From: Sulfitobacter sediminilitoris
GTDB taxonomy: Bacteria; Pseudomonadota; Alphaproteobacteria; Rhodobacterales; Rhodobacteraceae
NCBI RefSeq assembly: GCF_010667575.1
Contig: NZ_JAABNT010000009.1
Span: 124,001 to 188,000, forward strand
Direction: 5' to 3'
Length of the DNA: 64,000 nucleotides
In this document: positions 48,679-58,216 of the stretch, one piece after another
How positions within the stretch are numbered: position 1 is the stretch's first letter
How the letters are laid out: every line of letters starts with the position of its first letter
Notes under the pieces: generated by a model
The model's input: the letters and a program-made list of their open reading frames with translations, nothing else
What the model was told of the DNA's origin: nothing
The model's database searches: none
Translations under genes and position numbers: made by a program

Positions 48679-49188
48679 TCAGAGGTCGCAGAGCCAGAAT
48701 TGCAGGGGTTTGGGTGTTTCCTTAGCGTCGCCCAAATCTTTCCATTCGAATTGTGCGATCACCCCGTCGAGCGGAGCATAGCCCCGAGCGCGCCAGAAGC
48801 TGTCGAGCGGGCGGTAGTCTGCGGGCCTGGCCGGGTGATCATCCGGGCGCATGACTGCACAAAAGCAGGATTTAGTGAAGCCATGTTGGCGTGCGTGGGC
48901 CTCTCGCGCGTCAAAGAAGGCGTGACCAACACCCCTGCCCCGGTACGCGCTTAAAAGCACGCTTTCGGCGCAATAGAAAATGTCAGACATATTCATTCCG
49001 GACTTGGCAAATGGGGCGGCGAAATCGTCGGCGTGATCTGCAAGGGGGGTGCCGGTGCTGGCGCCAACAAGCCTGTCTCCTTCAAAGGCACCCACGACAA
49101 TGGCTTTTGGACTATTGCGGTAACTTTGAAGGTAGCTTTCCTCATAAGCCAAATCGCCATCATAGAGATAGGGCCAGTCGCGGAACAC
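48679..49188 (-). CDS. GNAT-family N-acetyltransferase
   Basis: A GNAT acetyltransferase of at least 169 residues with VFRDWPYLYDGDLAYEESYL and the acetyl-CoA loop SAYRGRGVGHAFFD (R/QxxGxG/A). The GTG at 49188 is the only ordinary start in frame. However, protein-like sequence (KPLTGAALVNSLGGVARL) continues upstream to about 49257 where only ATT codons are available, so the true N-terminus may be longer. The extension would overlap the end of the gene upstream. Substrate unknown. Confidence 0.8.
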   Translation of the reverse strand: MFRDWPYLYDGDLAYEESYLQSYRNSPKAIVVGAFEGDRLVGASTGTPLADHADDFAAPFAKSGMNMSDIFYCAESVLLSAYRGRGVGHAFFDAREAHARQHGFTKSCFCAVMRPDDHPARPADYRPLDSFWRARGYAPLDGVIAQFEWKDLGDAKETPKPLQFWLCDL

Positions 49189-49241
49189 GTCGATGCGAAG
49201 GCGGGCAACGCCGCCGAGGGAATTAACAAGGGCCGCACCGG

Positions 49242-49652
49242 TCAGCGGTTTAACAATAATTGGATCTGAGCGGTCCAGTCAGACAGATTATAGCGGGTTG
49301 TGACGCGGGTGATCTTGCCATCATCGATGTCAAAAAAGGACCCGGCCGGGATACGGTAGGACTGTCCATGCGCAGGCGGGAGGCCATCATCCGTGGCAAG
49401 GTATGTGCCGTTGACGACGTATTCTGCAGCAGCGCGGGTGCCATCGTCATTCAAAAAGATGACCATGTCGGTCAGTTCCTCGTCATAGCAGCGGGTCATA
49501 TGCGCGCAGAATTCGGCAAACTTGGGCTTTCCGACACGTATGTTTCCTTCGTTTACGTGGTGGGCAACATCCTCGGACAGGCAGTCAAGCATGGCGTCAG
49601 TGTTTTTCTGATTGAAAGCGTCAAAATACGATTGTATAAGTTGGGCCGACAT
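49242..49652 (-). CDS. SnoaL/NTF2-like polyketide-cyclase-fold protein
   Basis: A 136-residue NTF2-fold protein, start at the ATG at 49652 (MSAQLIQSYFDAFNQKNTDAM). The hallmark is the N-terminal helix with YFDAFNQKNTDAMLDCLSED and the later cone strands SYRIPAGSFFDIDDGKITRV. The family covers ketosteroid isomerase-like and many uncharacterised proteins, so no reaction is assigned. It precedes the GNAT gene, overlapping it if the longer GNAT start is real. Confidence 0.82.
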   Translation of the reverse strand: MSAQLIQSYFDAFNQKNTDAMLDCLSEDVAHHVNEGNIRVGKPKFAEFCAHMTRCYDEELTDMVIFLNDDGTRAAAEYVVNGTYLATDDGLPPAHGQSYRIPAGSFFDIDDGKITRVTTRYNLSDWTAQIQLLLNR

Positions 49653-49704
49653 TGAGAACCTCTGTTGCTGCTGCATTGCAGGGTGCCAATGCCAGCACTC
49701 AAGA

Positions 49705-50070
49705 TCAATAGCCCCATAAGCCGACAAGGCCGAACGGATGACGCGTTTCCTCAACGCCTTCCGCTATCGGGATCAGCGCGACAAAAACCGGCGCGTCGAA
49801 GAAATTGGTGCGCAGGCTTTGGACGTTCAACCAGAACGTGATCCGCGCTGATATGAAAAGAGTGGCGCGTATAGGGCATATTGACGAAGGCCGCTGATCC
49901 ATCAGGCAGGCGTCCTTGTGGTCGCCGATGTAGAGAATGCACCAGGAGCGGCCAATGGTGTCCGCAATAATCGGACCAACCGCCTTCATCTTTAGCACCG
50001 CGCCTGGGACATAGTCCGCCACCATCGGGTCGATCACCAATGCCGCCAGGAACAGCCCAAGCGCCAGCAA
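49705..50070 (-). CDS. Doubtful small hydrophobic protein (TTG start)
   Basis: A 121-residue frame with a hydrophobic N-terminus (LALGLFLAALVIDPMV) and no family I recognise. It lacks an ATG or GTG; the only ordinary start is TTG at 50070, although protein-like sequence continues upstream to a TGA near 50129. It may be a decayed gene. Without it, 49653-50221 (569 bp) contains no gene I can support. Confidence 0.3.
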   Translation of the reverse strand: MLALGLFLAALVIDPMVADYVPGAVLKMKAVGPIIADTIGRSWCILYIGDHKDACLMDQRPSSICPIRATLFISARITFWLNVQSLRTNFFDAPVFVALIPIAEGVEETRHPFGLVGLWGY

Positions 50071-50221
50071 GCGTAGTGTACTTTGGTGAATCTCCTGATC
50101 GAACGCCGAACGGGTGCCATAGGTATCCCATTTCTTTCAGTCTATCAGACATAGAAAGCGCCAAATGCCCCATATTGGAGAAATCGGTCTTGGAAATAGC
50201 CTTTTTGCCTGTGTGCGCCGA

Positions 50222-50692
50222 TTATTGCTCAACCGAATCGGCACATGGTGGGCCGAAACGATCAATCAAACGGTCCACTATCTGGTCGCGGGCTGCGCGA
50301 AACTGCGCCAGCTTTGCATCTCGGCTTTCCCCCAGCCCCGTCGGATCAAGGATAGGCCAGTATTCCACGTCGAGATGGAAGAAGCGCGTCAGTTCAAGTG
50401 CACGGCGCTGGCTTGCGGGGGACAGCGCAATGACGAGATCAAAAGAGCTCAAATCATCCCCCCATTGCTCCATTTCGTCAAAGCTCCGCGAACGATGCCG
50501 GGACAGTTCCACGTCTATTTCCTTGCAGACGGCAATGGAAAAGCCGTCGATCTCAAGATCGTTTTTCACACCAACCGACTGGACGTAGGTGTCAGTGCCG
50601 TAGAATTTTTTCATGATCCCTTCGGCCATGGGTGACCGTACTGCGTTGTGATCGCAGCAAAAGAGGACCGACTGAGGCAGCTCCGCGCTCAT
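50222..50692 (-). CDS. Low-molecular-weight protein tyrosine phosphatase / arsenate reductase-like
   Basis: A 156-residue LMW phosphatase-fold protein. The P-loop CX5R is C13-D-H-N-A-V-R19-S and the acid loop is WPILDPTGLGES. The start ATG directly abuts the UPF0262 stop (TAAATG), an arrangement conserved in Rhodobacterales, where infA usually follows; infA is not seen here. It could act on phosphotyrosine or as an ArsC-like reductase. Confidence 0.88.
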   Translation of the reverse strand: MSAELPQSVLFCCDHNAVRSPMAEGIMKKFYGTDTYVQSVGVKNDLEIDGFSIAVCKEIDVELSRHRSRSFDEMEQWGDDLSSFDLVIALSPASQRRALELTRFFHLDVEYWPILDPTGLGESRDAKLAQFRAARDQIVDRLIDRFGPPCADSVEQ

Positions 50693-51172
50693 TTACCCGC
50701 CGAAGTGCAATACGCAGATCAGAGTGAAAAGACGTCGGGCTGTGTCGATGTCAATCTCGGCCTTGCCATCAAGGCGTTCCTGCAAAACGCGAGAGCCTTC
50801 ATTGTGGATGCCGCGGCGGGCCATGTCGATGGTCTCGATCTGACTGGGTGGCAGTTTTTTGACCGCGTCAAAGTAAGATTCGCAAATCTGAAAATAGTCT
50901 TTGACCACCTGCCGGAACGGACCCAGAGAAAGGTGGAATTCAGCGGCTTTCTCTGCGTTTTCGGTTTCCACATCAAACACCAGTCGCTTGTCGCGGATCG
51001 ACAGGCCCAGATGATAAGGGCCCTGAGGAACGGGGCGGTCATCACGCCGGGGCAGGACAAAGGTGTTGTCCTCCAACAGGTCAAACATGGCGACCTTGCG
51101 CTCCTGCTCGATCTCGGGCGTGGGGGGCGGGAGGCCGGCGTCGTCAAGGTTGATCTGGGTGATGCGAGACAT
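50693..51172 (-). CDS. UPF0262 family protein
   Basis: A 159-residue alphaproteobacterial conserved protein, start at the ATG at 51172 (MSRITQINLDDAGLPPP); an in-frame extension to 51274 is not conserved-looking. Recognised by ERKVAMFDLLEDNTFVLP, GPYHLGLSIRDKRLVFDV and the C-terminal DIDTARRLFTLICVLHF. Function unknown. It normally follows hisD; here an MFS gene lies between. Confidence 0.88.
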   Translation of the reverse strand: MSRITQINLDDAGLPPPTPEIEQERKVAMFDLLEDNTFVLPRRDDRPVPQGPYHLGLSIRDKRLVFDVETENAEKAAEFHLSLGPFRQVVKDYFQICESYFDAVKKLPPSQIETIDMARRGIHNEGSRVLQERLDGKAEIDIDTARRLFTLICVLHFGG

Positions 51173-51270
51173 GGGGCGCATCCTTTGCGGTGTGGTCTGG
51201 GTTGCAGGCATGGTGCCTGTCGGCGGCAGAGCCATAGCCGCCCGGAGGCCGCAAGGCAACAGCGGGCCTG

Positions 51271-52500
51271 TCAACCAGCTGAGACAGCGGGCTGCAAGCG
51301 TTGTTTACCCAACCGGGGATGCAGCCGACCGGCGATACCCCAGGCGGTCAGGCTCAGCGCGCCGGAGGCGAGGAATATTCCCCAGATCGGGGCCGCGAGA
51401 AGCACCAGCCAAGCAATGCCCGGCGTCATGATTCCCGACACATCACGGTAGGAAGAATAGACCGCCGACATCTCGGTCCGTTCCGAAGGTTTCACTGCCA
51501 TCAAGAACGGCAGGCCAGCACAGACATCAAGCAGGATCAGAAAGAAACTACCGACAAAAAGGGCCGCGATGCAGAGCCAGCTGAGACCCGCAGCCGCCCC
51601 TGCACCGGCAAGTGTGAAGAGCGTGCCGCACACCAGAAAACCAAAGCGAACGGAGTGGCGGACTGACCGCGCCTGCATCCAACGCAGCATCAACGGCGCA
51701 GTAAAGAGCGCCCCGTTCGTCACGGACAGGAGCAGACCGCCAAGTTGGTCGCTGAGGCCATTCTCAACCGCGTAGATCGGCAGATAGACAACGTAGGCCC
51801 ACCAGCCGCAGGACCGGATCACCGCAAAGAGCCATCCAGCAATCAACCGGGGCTGCACAAAAAAACGCCCCAAAAAGGCCAGCGGATTCGGTGCTGGACC
51901 GCGCGCGCGGGTGATCAGCTTGCCGTTGCCCAGCCGCATATAGGCAAAGACTGCCAGCATAAGCGCCGCGGCAATCCCGGAAATCAGGAAGGGCGCGGGC
52001 CGCCACCACCCCCAGAGAAGCACCCCCAGTGCAGGGCCCGCTGTCCACCCAAGGGCCGAGTAGAACATGCGCAGGGTCTCGCAGCGCCCCAGTTCGATGC
52101 GGGCGATATAGTCAAGAACGTAGGCGTTGAAGCACACGAAGGTCACAACAGTTGCAATCGCGCTGAGCGCAAGTGACAGAATCATGGCCTGCGGCGTGCC
52201 GACCATTGCCGCTGCAGCAGCGGCGACAAAACCGGCAGCACCCAGCGCATAGAGCCAGCGGCGCGGGACGAATCGGGTCAGATAAGGCACCAGCAGTCCC
52301 GCAGCGAGTGAGCCGAGGCCGATCAGGAAATAGACCTGGCTGATCAGCGCGGGCGCGCGCAGCGCCTCGTATATCGCCACCGGATAGACCGAGATCAGAA
52401 TGCCGCGCGCCACGGCCTCGCATCCGGCAAGGGTGGCAAAGCCCCGAACTGAAGGGGCGGGTGCATGGCGAAGCCATTCGGGAATGCGCCGTTCGAACAA
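51271..52500 (-). CDS. MFS transporter
   Basis: A 409-residue major facilitator protein with about 12 hydrophobic segments, for example LISQVYFLIGLGSLAAGLL and LALSAIATVVTFVCFNAYVL. The first-loop region LTRFVPRRWLYALGAAGF stands where the MFS loop 2-3 motif is expected. The substrate is not predictable. It separates hisD from UPF0262, which are usually adjacent in relatives. Confidence 0.88.
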   Translation of the reverse strand: MFERRIPEWLRHAPAPSVRGFATLAGCEAVARGILISVYPVAIYEALRAPALISQVYFLIGLGSLAAGLLVPYLTRFVPRRWLYALGAAGFVAAAAAAMVGTPQAMILSLALSAIATVVTFVCFNAYVLDYIARIELGRCETLRMFYSALGWTAGPALGVLLWGWWRPAPFLISGIAAALMLAVFAYMRLGNGKLITRARGPAPNPLAFLGRFFVQPRLIAGWLFAVIRSCGWWAYVVYLPIYAVENGLSDQLGGLLLSVTNGALFTAPLMLRWMQARSVRHSVRFGFLVCGTLFTLAGAGAAAGLSWLCIAALFVGSFFLILLDVCAGLPFLMAVKPSERTEMSAVYSSYRDVSGIMTPGIAWLVLLAAPIWGIFLASGALSLTAWGIAGRLHPRLGKQRLQPAVSAG

Positions 52501-52625
52501 GGTGCGGCCTTTTGCTGTGTGCCGCGATGCTGGTTCAGGTGGGCGCGTGGGTCTGCGCGGTCCGCGACACAGAAGTCGGAAAAGGTCAATTTCCGGCCAG
52601 TCCCGATGTCAGTACCGTGAGACGT

Positions 52626-53927
52626 TCAGCGGTTCAGCTTGTCGAGCCGCGCCGTGACGGAAAGACCGTGTGCCTCAAGGCTTTCAGAGGCGGCCAGCCG
52701 TTCGGCGGAAGGGCCGATGGCCCGCAGAGCTTCGGGCGTCATCCGCGCCAGCGTCGTGCGCTTCATGAAATCAAGCACCGAAAGGCCCGACGAAAACCGC
52801 GCGGAGCGGGCGGTGGGCAGGACGTGATTGGGGCCGCCGATGTAGTCGCCGATGGCCTCCGGCGTCCATTGACCAAGGAAGATGGCGCCCGCGTGGTTGA
52901 TCTGTGCGCTCAGCGCGTCGGGGTCGGCAACGCAGAGTTCAAGGTGCTCGGGCGCGATGCGGTTGGACAGATTGGCAGCAGTGGCAAGGTCCGGGACGGT
53001 GATAATCGCGCCAAAGTCGCGCCAACTGGGGCCGGCGATGGCCCTGCGTTCCAATGTGCGAAGCTTGCGGATCACCTCTTGTCCCACAGCCTCGCCAAAG
53101 GTCGCGTCAGTTGTGATCAAAATGGACTGGGCGCTTTCGTCGTGTTCAGCCTGGCTGAGAAGGTCGAGCGCGATCCACTCAGGATCGTTGTCGCCATCCG
53201 CGATCACGAGGATTTCCGATGGGCCCGCGATCATGTCGATACCGACCTTGCCAAACACACGACGTTTGGCCGCTGCAACAAAGGCGTTGCCGGGGCCGGT
53301 GATCTTGTCCACCGGTGCAATCGTGTCAGTGCCGTAGGCAAGCGCCGCGACAGCCTGTGCCCCGCCGATGCGGTAGACCTCGTCGACACCAGAGAGATGC
53401 GCGGCCAACAATACCAGCGGATTGAGAACGCCGTCCGGTGTTGGAACGACCATAGCGAGGCGTTCAACGCCTGCGACCTTGGCCGGGATCGCATTCATAA
53501 GGACGGAAGACGGGTAGCTTGCCAGACCACCGGGGACATAGAGGCCAGCGGCGGATACAGCGGTCCAGCGCCAGCCAAGGGTGGCGCCGGTGTCATCCAC
53601 CCACTCGGCGTCTTGGGGTAATTGGCGCTCATGGTAGGCGCGGATCCGGGTCGCTGCCAATTCAAGTGCCTCGCGGTCTTCAGCAGAGACCTGATCAATG
53701 GCATCGCTGATCTCATCCGAAGTGATGCGCAGGGTATCAGGGGTCAGTGTTATCCGATCGAACTTGGCAGTCAGATCAATGACTGCCTCATCGCCACCCG
53801 CTCGGACGTCCGCGATAATGCCTGCCACGACATTATCCACATCCGGGCTGTCTTCGCGCTTGGCACTCAGGAGCGCGGCAAAGCTTGCCTCGAAATCGGC
53901 ATCGTCGAAAGAGAGGAATTGCGGCAT
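52626..53927 (-). CDS. hisD: Histidinol dehydrogenase
   Basis: A 433-residue zinc enzyme catalysing the last two steps of histidine synthesis. The start is the ATG at 53927 (MPQFLSFDDADFEASFAALL) with GGAGACC upstream. Motifs: VPGGLASYPSSVLMNAIPA, GPGNAFVAAAKR, the zinc-ligand LLSQAEHDESAQSILIT, and YIGGPNHVLPTARSARFSSG with a metal-binding His. It is co-directional with murA, DUF2948 and a GNAT gene. Confidence 0.97.
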   Translation of the reverse strand: MPQFLSFDDADFEASFAALLSAKREDSPDVDNVVAGIIADVRAGGDEAVIDLTAKFDRITLTPDTLRITSDEISDAIDQVSAEDREALELAATRIRAYHERQLPQDAEWVDDTGATLGWRWTAVSAAGLYVPGGLASYPSSVLMNAIPAKVAGVERLAMVVPTPDGVLNPLVLLAAHLSGVDEVYRIGGAQAVAALAYGTDTIAPVDKITGPGNAFVAAAKRRVFGKVGIDMIAGPSEILVIADGDNDPEWIALDLLSQAEHDESAQSILITTDATFGEAVGQEVIRKLRTLERRAIAGPSWRDFGAIITVPDLATAANLSNRIAPEHLELCVADPDALSAQINHAGAIFLGQWTPEAIGDYIGGPNHVLPTARSARFSSGLSVLDFMKRTTLARMTPEALRAIGPSAERLAASESLEAHGLSVTARLDKLNR

Positions 53928-53979
53928 GGATGGTCTCCGGCTGAAGTCTGGCGACACTTAGACCGGGTGGGGTCGAGTC

Positions 53980-54495
53980 TCAAGCGCCAGCGAAAAGTTC
54001 GGCCCCGTCGAGTGCACGGATCATCAAAAGGTCCGTTCGGTCGATCCCGTTCACGATGACGGAACGAGGACGGCGGCCAAAGGAGGTGAAGCCCAAATCC
54101 TTATAAAGCCCGACAGCGGCAGTGTTGGCTTCATCCACAGTCAGTTCGACCTGTTTCAGTCCCTGCCCGGTCAATGTATCCAAAGCAGCTTGCATCAACG
54201 CGCGGCCCAGCCCCCTGCCTTGTGCGGTCATGGACACATAAAGGGGGCCGATATCAGCGGTATGGCGCAGACGCGCCACCCCACCCCGGCGGGCGATGAC
54301 AAAGCCCAGCAATTTGTCGTCGGAAAACGTACCAATGTGGAGTGCACCGTCGATGTTTGCAGCAAAGCGTTCATCGGGAATTGCCAGCAACTCTTCCTCT
54401 GTCAGCAGAAATGCTGCGGGCATCTGTCGCAGCCCCTCGGACCAGAGCGCGCGCAGCGCAGGCGCGTCCTGTTGCGTCAGTCGGCGCAGGGTCAA
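53980..54495 (-). CDS. GNAT-family N-acetyltransferase
   Basis: A 171-residue acetyltransferase. The core has SMTAQGRGLGRALMQAALDTL (acetyl-CoA binding Q/RxxGxG/A) and VDEANTAAVGLYKDLGFTSFG. The specific acceptor is unknown. It overlaps the DUF2948 gene by ATGA (54492-54495) and lies upstream of hisD, so it is part of the murA-hisD transcription unit. Confidence 0.88.
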   Translation of the reverse strand: MTLRRLTQQDAPALRALWSEGLRQMPAAFLLTEEELLAIPDERFAANIDGALHIGTFSDDKLLGFVIARRGGVARLRHTADIGPLYVSMTAQGRGLGRALMQAALDTLTGQGLKQVELTVDEANTAAVGLYKDLGFTSFGRRPRSVIVNGIDRTDLLMIRALDGAELFAGA

Positions 54496-54962
54496 TCCGG
54501 GTGCTTTGGCAGCTTGCCTGAAGGGGCCGCGTACGGTTTCGTAACGTCCTTGAGGGTTACTTCGATCGCCTCGACGCTGAGACGGAGAGCGCCGTCGCCC
54601 GCGAAGTTTAAAAGAATGTGACCGGAGGGCGCTTCGGTTTCCTCGAACACGATTGTCAGTAGAGAAAGGATCGTGTCGGAGTCGCCCTTTGGAACACCCT
54701 GACTGGCCACGCCTTTCACGGTTTCGAACATCAGTACCGATTGCACCCGTTCAGGAGCATGCCGGGTTTTTCCTTCATCTTCCCACCGAATACGATTCAG
54801 CAGAATGGCAAAGCGCGCTTGACCGCGCTGCCATTTCATTTCCGAGGCCGGGAACACCGCATCCTGACAGAGCGATGAAATCACCTTGAGATCCTCGGCA
54901 TCCAATGCACCAAGGTTCAGAGGGGCCTCACGGCCATCTTCAAAGCGGGCGTCCTGGGTCAT
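54492..54962 (-). CDS. DUF2948 family protein
   Basis: A 156-residue conserved alphaproteobacterial protein of unknown role, known from its fixed place between murA and hisD. Typical segments are [37 protein letters not shown] and [15 protein letters not shown]. It overlaps both neighbours by ATGA, so its expression is tied to murA. No catalytic motif is apparent. Confidence 0.87.
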   Translation of the reverse strand: MTQDARFEDGREAPLNLGALDAEDLKVISSLCQDAVFPASEMKWQRGQARFAILLNRIRWEDEGKTRHAPERVQSVLMFETVKGVASQGVPKGDSDTILSLLTIVFEETEAPSGHILLNFAGDGALRLSVEAIEVTLKDVTKPYAAPSGKLPKHPD

Positions 54963-56230
54963 GCGTCCTTGATCCGTTCAATGTCGGCACCAACGCCAGA
55001 GAATTTCGCCACAACATGTTCATAGCCGCGATCGAGGTGATAGACACGGGCAACCTTTGTTTCACCTTCGGCCGCCAGCCCCGCAAGAATCAGAGAGACG
55101 GACGCGCGCAGGTCTGTGGCCATCACAGGCGCGCCTTTGAGTTTCTCGACGCCAGTAACCGTGGCAGTACCGCCATGAACATCAATATCCGCGCCCATGC
55201 GGATGAGTTCGGGCGCATGCATGAAGCGATTCTCAAAAATCTTTTCTTCAAGGACCGAAGTGCCATCCGCCGTGCACAGAAGCGCCATCATTTGCGCCTG
55301 CAGGTCGGTGGGAAAGCCGGGGAAAGGTTCCGTGGTGACATCCACGGCATGGATACGGCCGTTCTTGCGCGCGACCTTGAGGCCTTTTTCCGTTTCGGAC
55401 ACCGCGATGCCAGCCGCGTCCAGTTTTTCGCAAAACGCGGCGAGCAGGTCGATGCGCCCCCCCAAAAGCTCAACTTCGCCACCGCAGATGGCGGGCGCGA
55501 GCATATAGGTGCCCAGCTCGATCCGGTCAGTCACGACGCGGTGGGTCGCGCCATGCAGGCTGTCGACGCCTTGGATCGTTATGGTGGACGTGCCATCCCC
55601 TTCGATCTGCGCACCCATGGCGCGCAGACAGGTGGCAAGATCTACGATTTCGGGCTCTCGCGCGGCGTTGTTGATAACGGTTGTGCCCTTGGCAAGGGTC
55701 GCTGCCATCATGATGTTTTCAGTCGCCCCGACAGAGGCGAAGGGAAAGTCGATGACCGCCCCCTTGAGTTTGCCACCCTGCGCGCGGGCATGGAGATAGC
55801 CGTCTTTCAGTTCGATTTCCGCCCCCATGAGCGTCAAGCCATCGGTGTGAATGTCCATCGGACGCGCGCCAATAGCGCAGCCGCCCGGCAGCGAGACCTC
55901 AGCGTGGCCTTCGCGGGCCAGCAGAGGTCCAAGTACGAGGTTGGAGGCGCGCATCTTGCGCACGATATCGTAATCCGCGCGGGTGTTGATCTCACCGTGG
56001 CTCGACAAGGCCAGAACCTGGCCGTCTTGCAGCGATGTGACCTCGGCCCCAAGCGAGCCCAGCAGTTGAGTCATGGTGCGGATATCGCTGAGGCGCGGCG
56101 CATTGGTCAGCGTCAGCGGCTCCTCGCTCAGCAGTGTCGCGGGCATGAGGGTGAGACAGGCGTTCTTGGCCCCTGCGATCGGGATCGACCCGTGGAGGGT
56201 TTTGCCGCCTCTGACCAGAATTGAGTCCAT
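54959..56230 (-). CDS. murA: UDP-N-acetylglucosamine 1-carboxyvinyltransferase
   Basis: A 423-residue EPSP-synthase-fold enzyme, the first committed step of peptidoglycan synthesis. The active-site lysine and asparagine are in [16 protein letters not shown], and the fosfomycin-target cysteine is C118 in [16 protein letters not shown], so it should be fosfomycin-sensitive at this position. It follows a small basic-protein gene by one base and overlaps DUF2948 by ATGA. Confidence 0.97.
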   Translation of the reverse strand: MDSILVRGGKTLHGSIPIAGAKNACLTLMPATLLSEEPLTLTNAPRLSDIRTMTQLLGSLGAEVTSLQDGQVLALSSHGEINTRADYDIVRKMRASNLVLGPLLAREGHAEVSLPGGCAIGARPMDIHTDGLTLMGAEIELKDGYLHARAQGGKLKGAVIDFPFASVGATENIMMAATLAKGTTVINNAAREPEIVDLATCLRAMGAQIEGDGTSTITIQGVDSLHGATHRVVTDRIELGTYMLAPAICGGEVELLGGRIDLLAAFCEKLDAAGIAVSETEKGLKVARKNGRIHAVDVTTEPFPGFPTDLQAQMMALLCTADGTSVLEEKIFENRFMHAPELIRMGADIDVHGGTATVTGVEKLKGAPVMATDLRASVSLILAGLAAEGETKVARVYHLDRGYEHVVAKFSGVGADIERIKDA

Positions 56231-56231
56231 C

Positions 56232-56405
56232 TTACCTGCTTTCCTCGATTGGGCCGTCCGTACCCTTGCTATCTTGGCTTTCAGCCTGCCGCGCGCGCGC
56301 CTGTGCCTTGCGCCGGGCCATATTGACCTTAAGCGCTGCTTTCAGCCGTTCCTCGCGCAGTTCAGCCTTGGTTTTGGGTGTTTGAGACGTGCCGCCCTTT
56401 GCCAT
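56232..56405 (-). CDS. Small basic conserved-type protein upstream of murA
   Basis: A 57-residue frame starting [16 protein letters not shown] at the ATG at 56405. It is Lys/Arg/Ala rich with a helical middle ([18 protein letters not shown]). Its TAA is separated from the murA ATG by one base, suggesting co-translation. Similar short reading frames often precede murA in Rhodobacterales; function unknown. Confidence 0.7.
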   Translation of the reverse strand: MAKGGTSQTPKTKAELREERLKAALKVNMARRKAQARARQAESQDSKGTDGPIEESR

Positions 56406-56448
56406 GGCGCCTGTCTAGCGCAGGGGCGCGGGAGCGTCCAGATTAGGG

Positions 56449-56477
56449 TTGCAGTGTTTTTGGATTGCCGCTAATGA
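56449..56477 (+). promoter_or_regulatory. Candidate tRNA-Thr promoter
   Basis: TTGCAG (56449-56454), a 17-base spacer, then TAATGA (56472-56477), 15 bases before the tRNA. Spacing is ideal for a sigma-70-type promoter. Confidence 0.5.
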
Positions 56478-56491
56478 CCCGGCACATCGGA

Positions 56492-56566
<75 letters not shown>

Positions 56567-56627
56567 TTAAGCCATTGATTTAATTTAATAAATTACTGCA
56601 ATTTCGTAGTTATTGCGTGTTGGCTCA

Positions 56628-56729
56628 TAGCGCACTACGCTAGCTTAGTGTTAGCGCAGTGAATTTCAGCTCAATGATATCAGCAGCTTACAGATCAGCG
56701 AATCCCGCAGTTAGCGCAGTGCTAGCGCA
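56628..56729. repeat. Four TAGCGCA repeats before the integrase
   Basis: TAGCGCA occurs at 56628, 56652, 56712 and 56723. Two copies extend to the identical 11-mer TTAGCGCAGTG at 56651 and 56711, 60 bp apart. The first copy forms a TAGCG/CGCTA dyad. Between a tRNA attachment site and an integrase start, such repeats are good candidates for integrase arm-binding sites. Confidence 0.5.
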
Positions 56730-56753
56730 GACCGTTACCTATGTGCGTTTTCG

Positions 56754-58059
56754 GTGCGAGCTCCTATGACTGATCTGCGGGATAAAACCGACCTACCCTA
56801 CCGCTTTTTCAAACCGAAAAATTCCAACCGGTGGAACATACGTTTTTCCATCTCTGGCTTTCCGCAGATCAAGTACGCACTGGGTACTGATGACGATGAC
56901 GAAGCTCTGCAGATTGCTGCTGAGAAGTACCAAGAAGCTGTGTTCCAAGCCAAGCATGGGATTTTGGCTGCAAACGGCTCGTTCCGCTCAGTGGCGCTGG
57001 ACTATGTGAAGGCCATGCAGTTGGACGCTCAGCGAAGGCCAAATCGGTTGGGTGCCGCAAAATACGCTGATGCCGTTGTAACGCGCTACTTGATCCCGTT
57101 CTTCAAAACCATCGCCATCTCAGCTGTGACGCAAGCCAAGCTATACGAGTACACGGATTGGCGACGATCCTATTGGACAACTGGCGATGGTGCGAAAGAA
57201 AAGTTTCTTACGCCATACATGCGCAATGGGAAGAAGGTCTTTCCGCTGGCAAAACACGAAGAAGCAACTGATGCCACGCTGAGGCGTGAGAACGTGATCC
57301 TAAGTGGCGTGTTCAAGCACGCCGTTCGCAAAGGGCTGATCAAACCCGGAGATGTTCCCAAACAAGAACTCCCAAAGCCAAAACTGAACAAACGGCCCGC
57401 TTTCAAAGTGGAAGAATTCACAAAGTTGGTTCTAACGAGCGAGCAGCGCATTGCTGAAGCTGCGGATAATCCAGACATCATGTTCGCACGTGGCATGCTG
57501 CATAATGTTCGCAGGTGGCATGCTGCATAACTTCATCATGATAGCCGCAGACACTGGCATGAGACCCAAAGAGATGTTCAATCTCAATTGGAACCACATC
57601 GAAGGGTTGGATCATGCCAGACAATCTCGCGCCAAAGAAGCACGCATCCGCATATCTGCGTTTGGCAAAGGCAGGAACCCTGCTCCGCTCATCCCAAAAT
57701 CTACAGTAGCTTCACAGCTGCTGAACATACGACGCATCTACAAATTCCGCTTTGGAAAGGAACCAACCGCTGAGATGCCCGTATTCTGCAATTTGAAGGG
57801 CGAGCGCATAACAACCTTCAACAAGTCACTCAATGCCCTGCTTGATGCTTGCGATCTACGCACTGATGCGCATGGCCAAAAATTTTCCAGCTATTCCTTC
57901 CGCCACTACTATGCGACCCAAGCCCTTCGTGATCCGCAGATTGACGTTTACAAACTAGGCACCAACATGCGCACATCAGTGGCGATGATTGAACGCTACT
58001 ATTCAGACGTGATTCCAGAAGATCATGCAGCTTTGTTTAGGGGTGATCACGAGTGGTAG
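56754..58059 (+). pseudogene. Tyrosine integrase, inactivated by a 25-bp tandem duplication
   Basis: The reading frame runs from 56754 to a stop at 57530 and resumes in the next frame to 58059. A 25-base unit (57481-57505) is repeated at 57506-57530 with one mismatch. Removing one copy restores a continuous protein of about 426 residues joining MFARGMLHN to FIMIAADTGMRPKEMFNL. Catalytic features survive on both sides: Arg in TGMRPKEM, SYSFRHYYATQAL and the tyrosine of IERYYSDV. Unlike many integrases, two in-frame ATGs (56754 or 56766) are possible starts. It marks an integrated element at tRNA-Thr. Confidence 0.9.
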
Positions 58060-58216
58060 ATGCGGAAACCGGATATCTGGCGCAGCATAGTAGAATTCCG
58101 CTTTGCGGACGAAGCAGCCGATTGCAGGTGCAGCATCTGAGTAGGTTGACCAATGCTTGCAAGATGTCTCCTCGTGTCAGAAAGTATTTGGTAACATAGT
58201 CAGGGAGTGAGCAGAC

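Noticed and set aside
50165-50635. Plus-strand frame opposite the LMW phosphatase
   Set aside because: The minus strand has the intact CX5R phosphatase, so this is a shadow.
54905-56224. A 439-codon open frame antisense to murA
   Set aside because: Opposite strand carries a complete MurA with catalytic residues; nothing recognisable in this frame.
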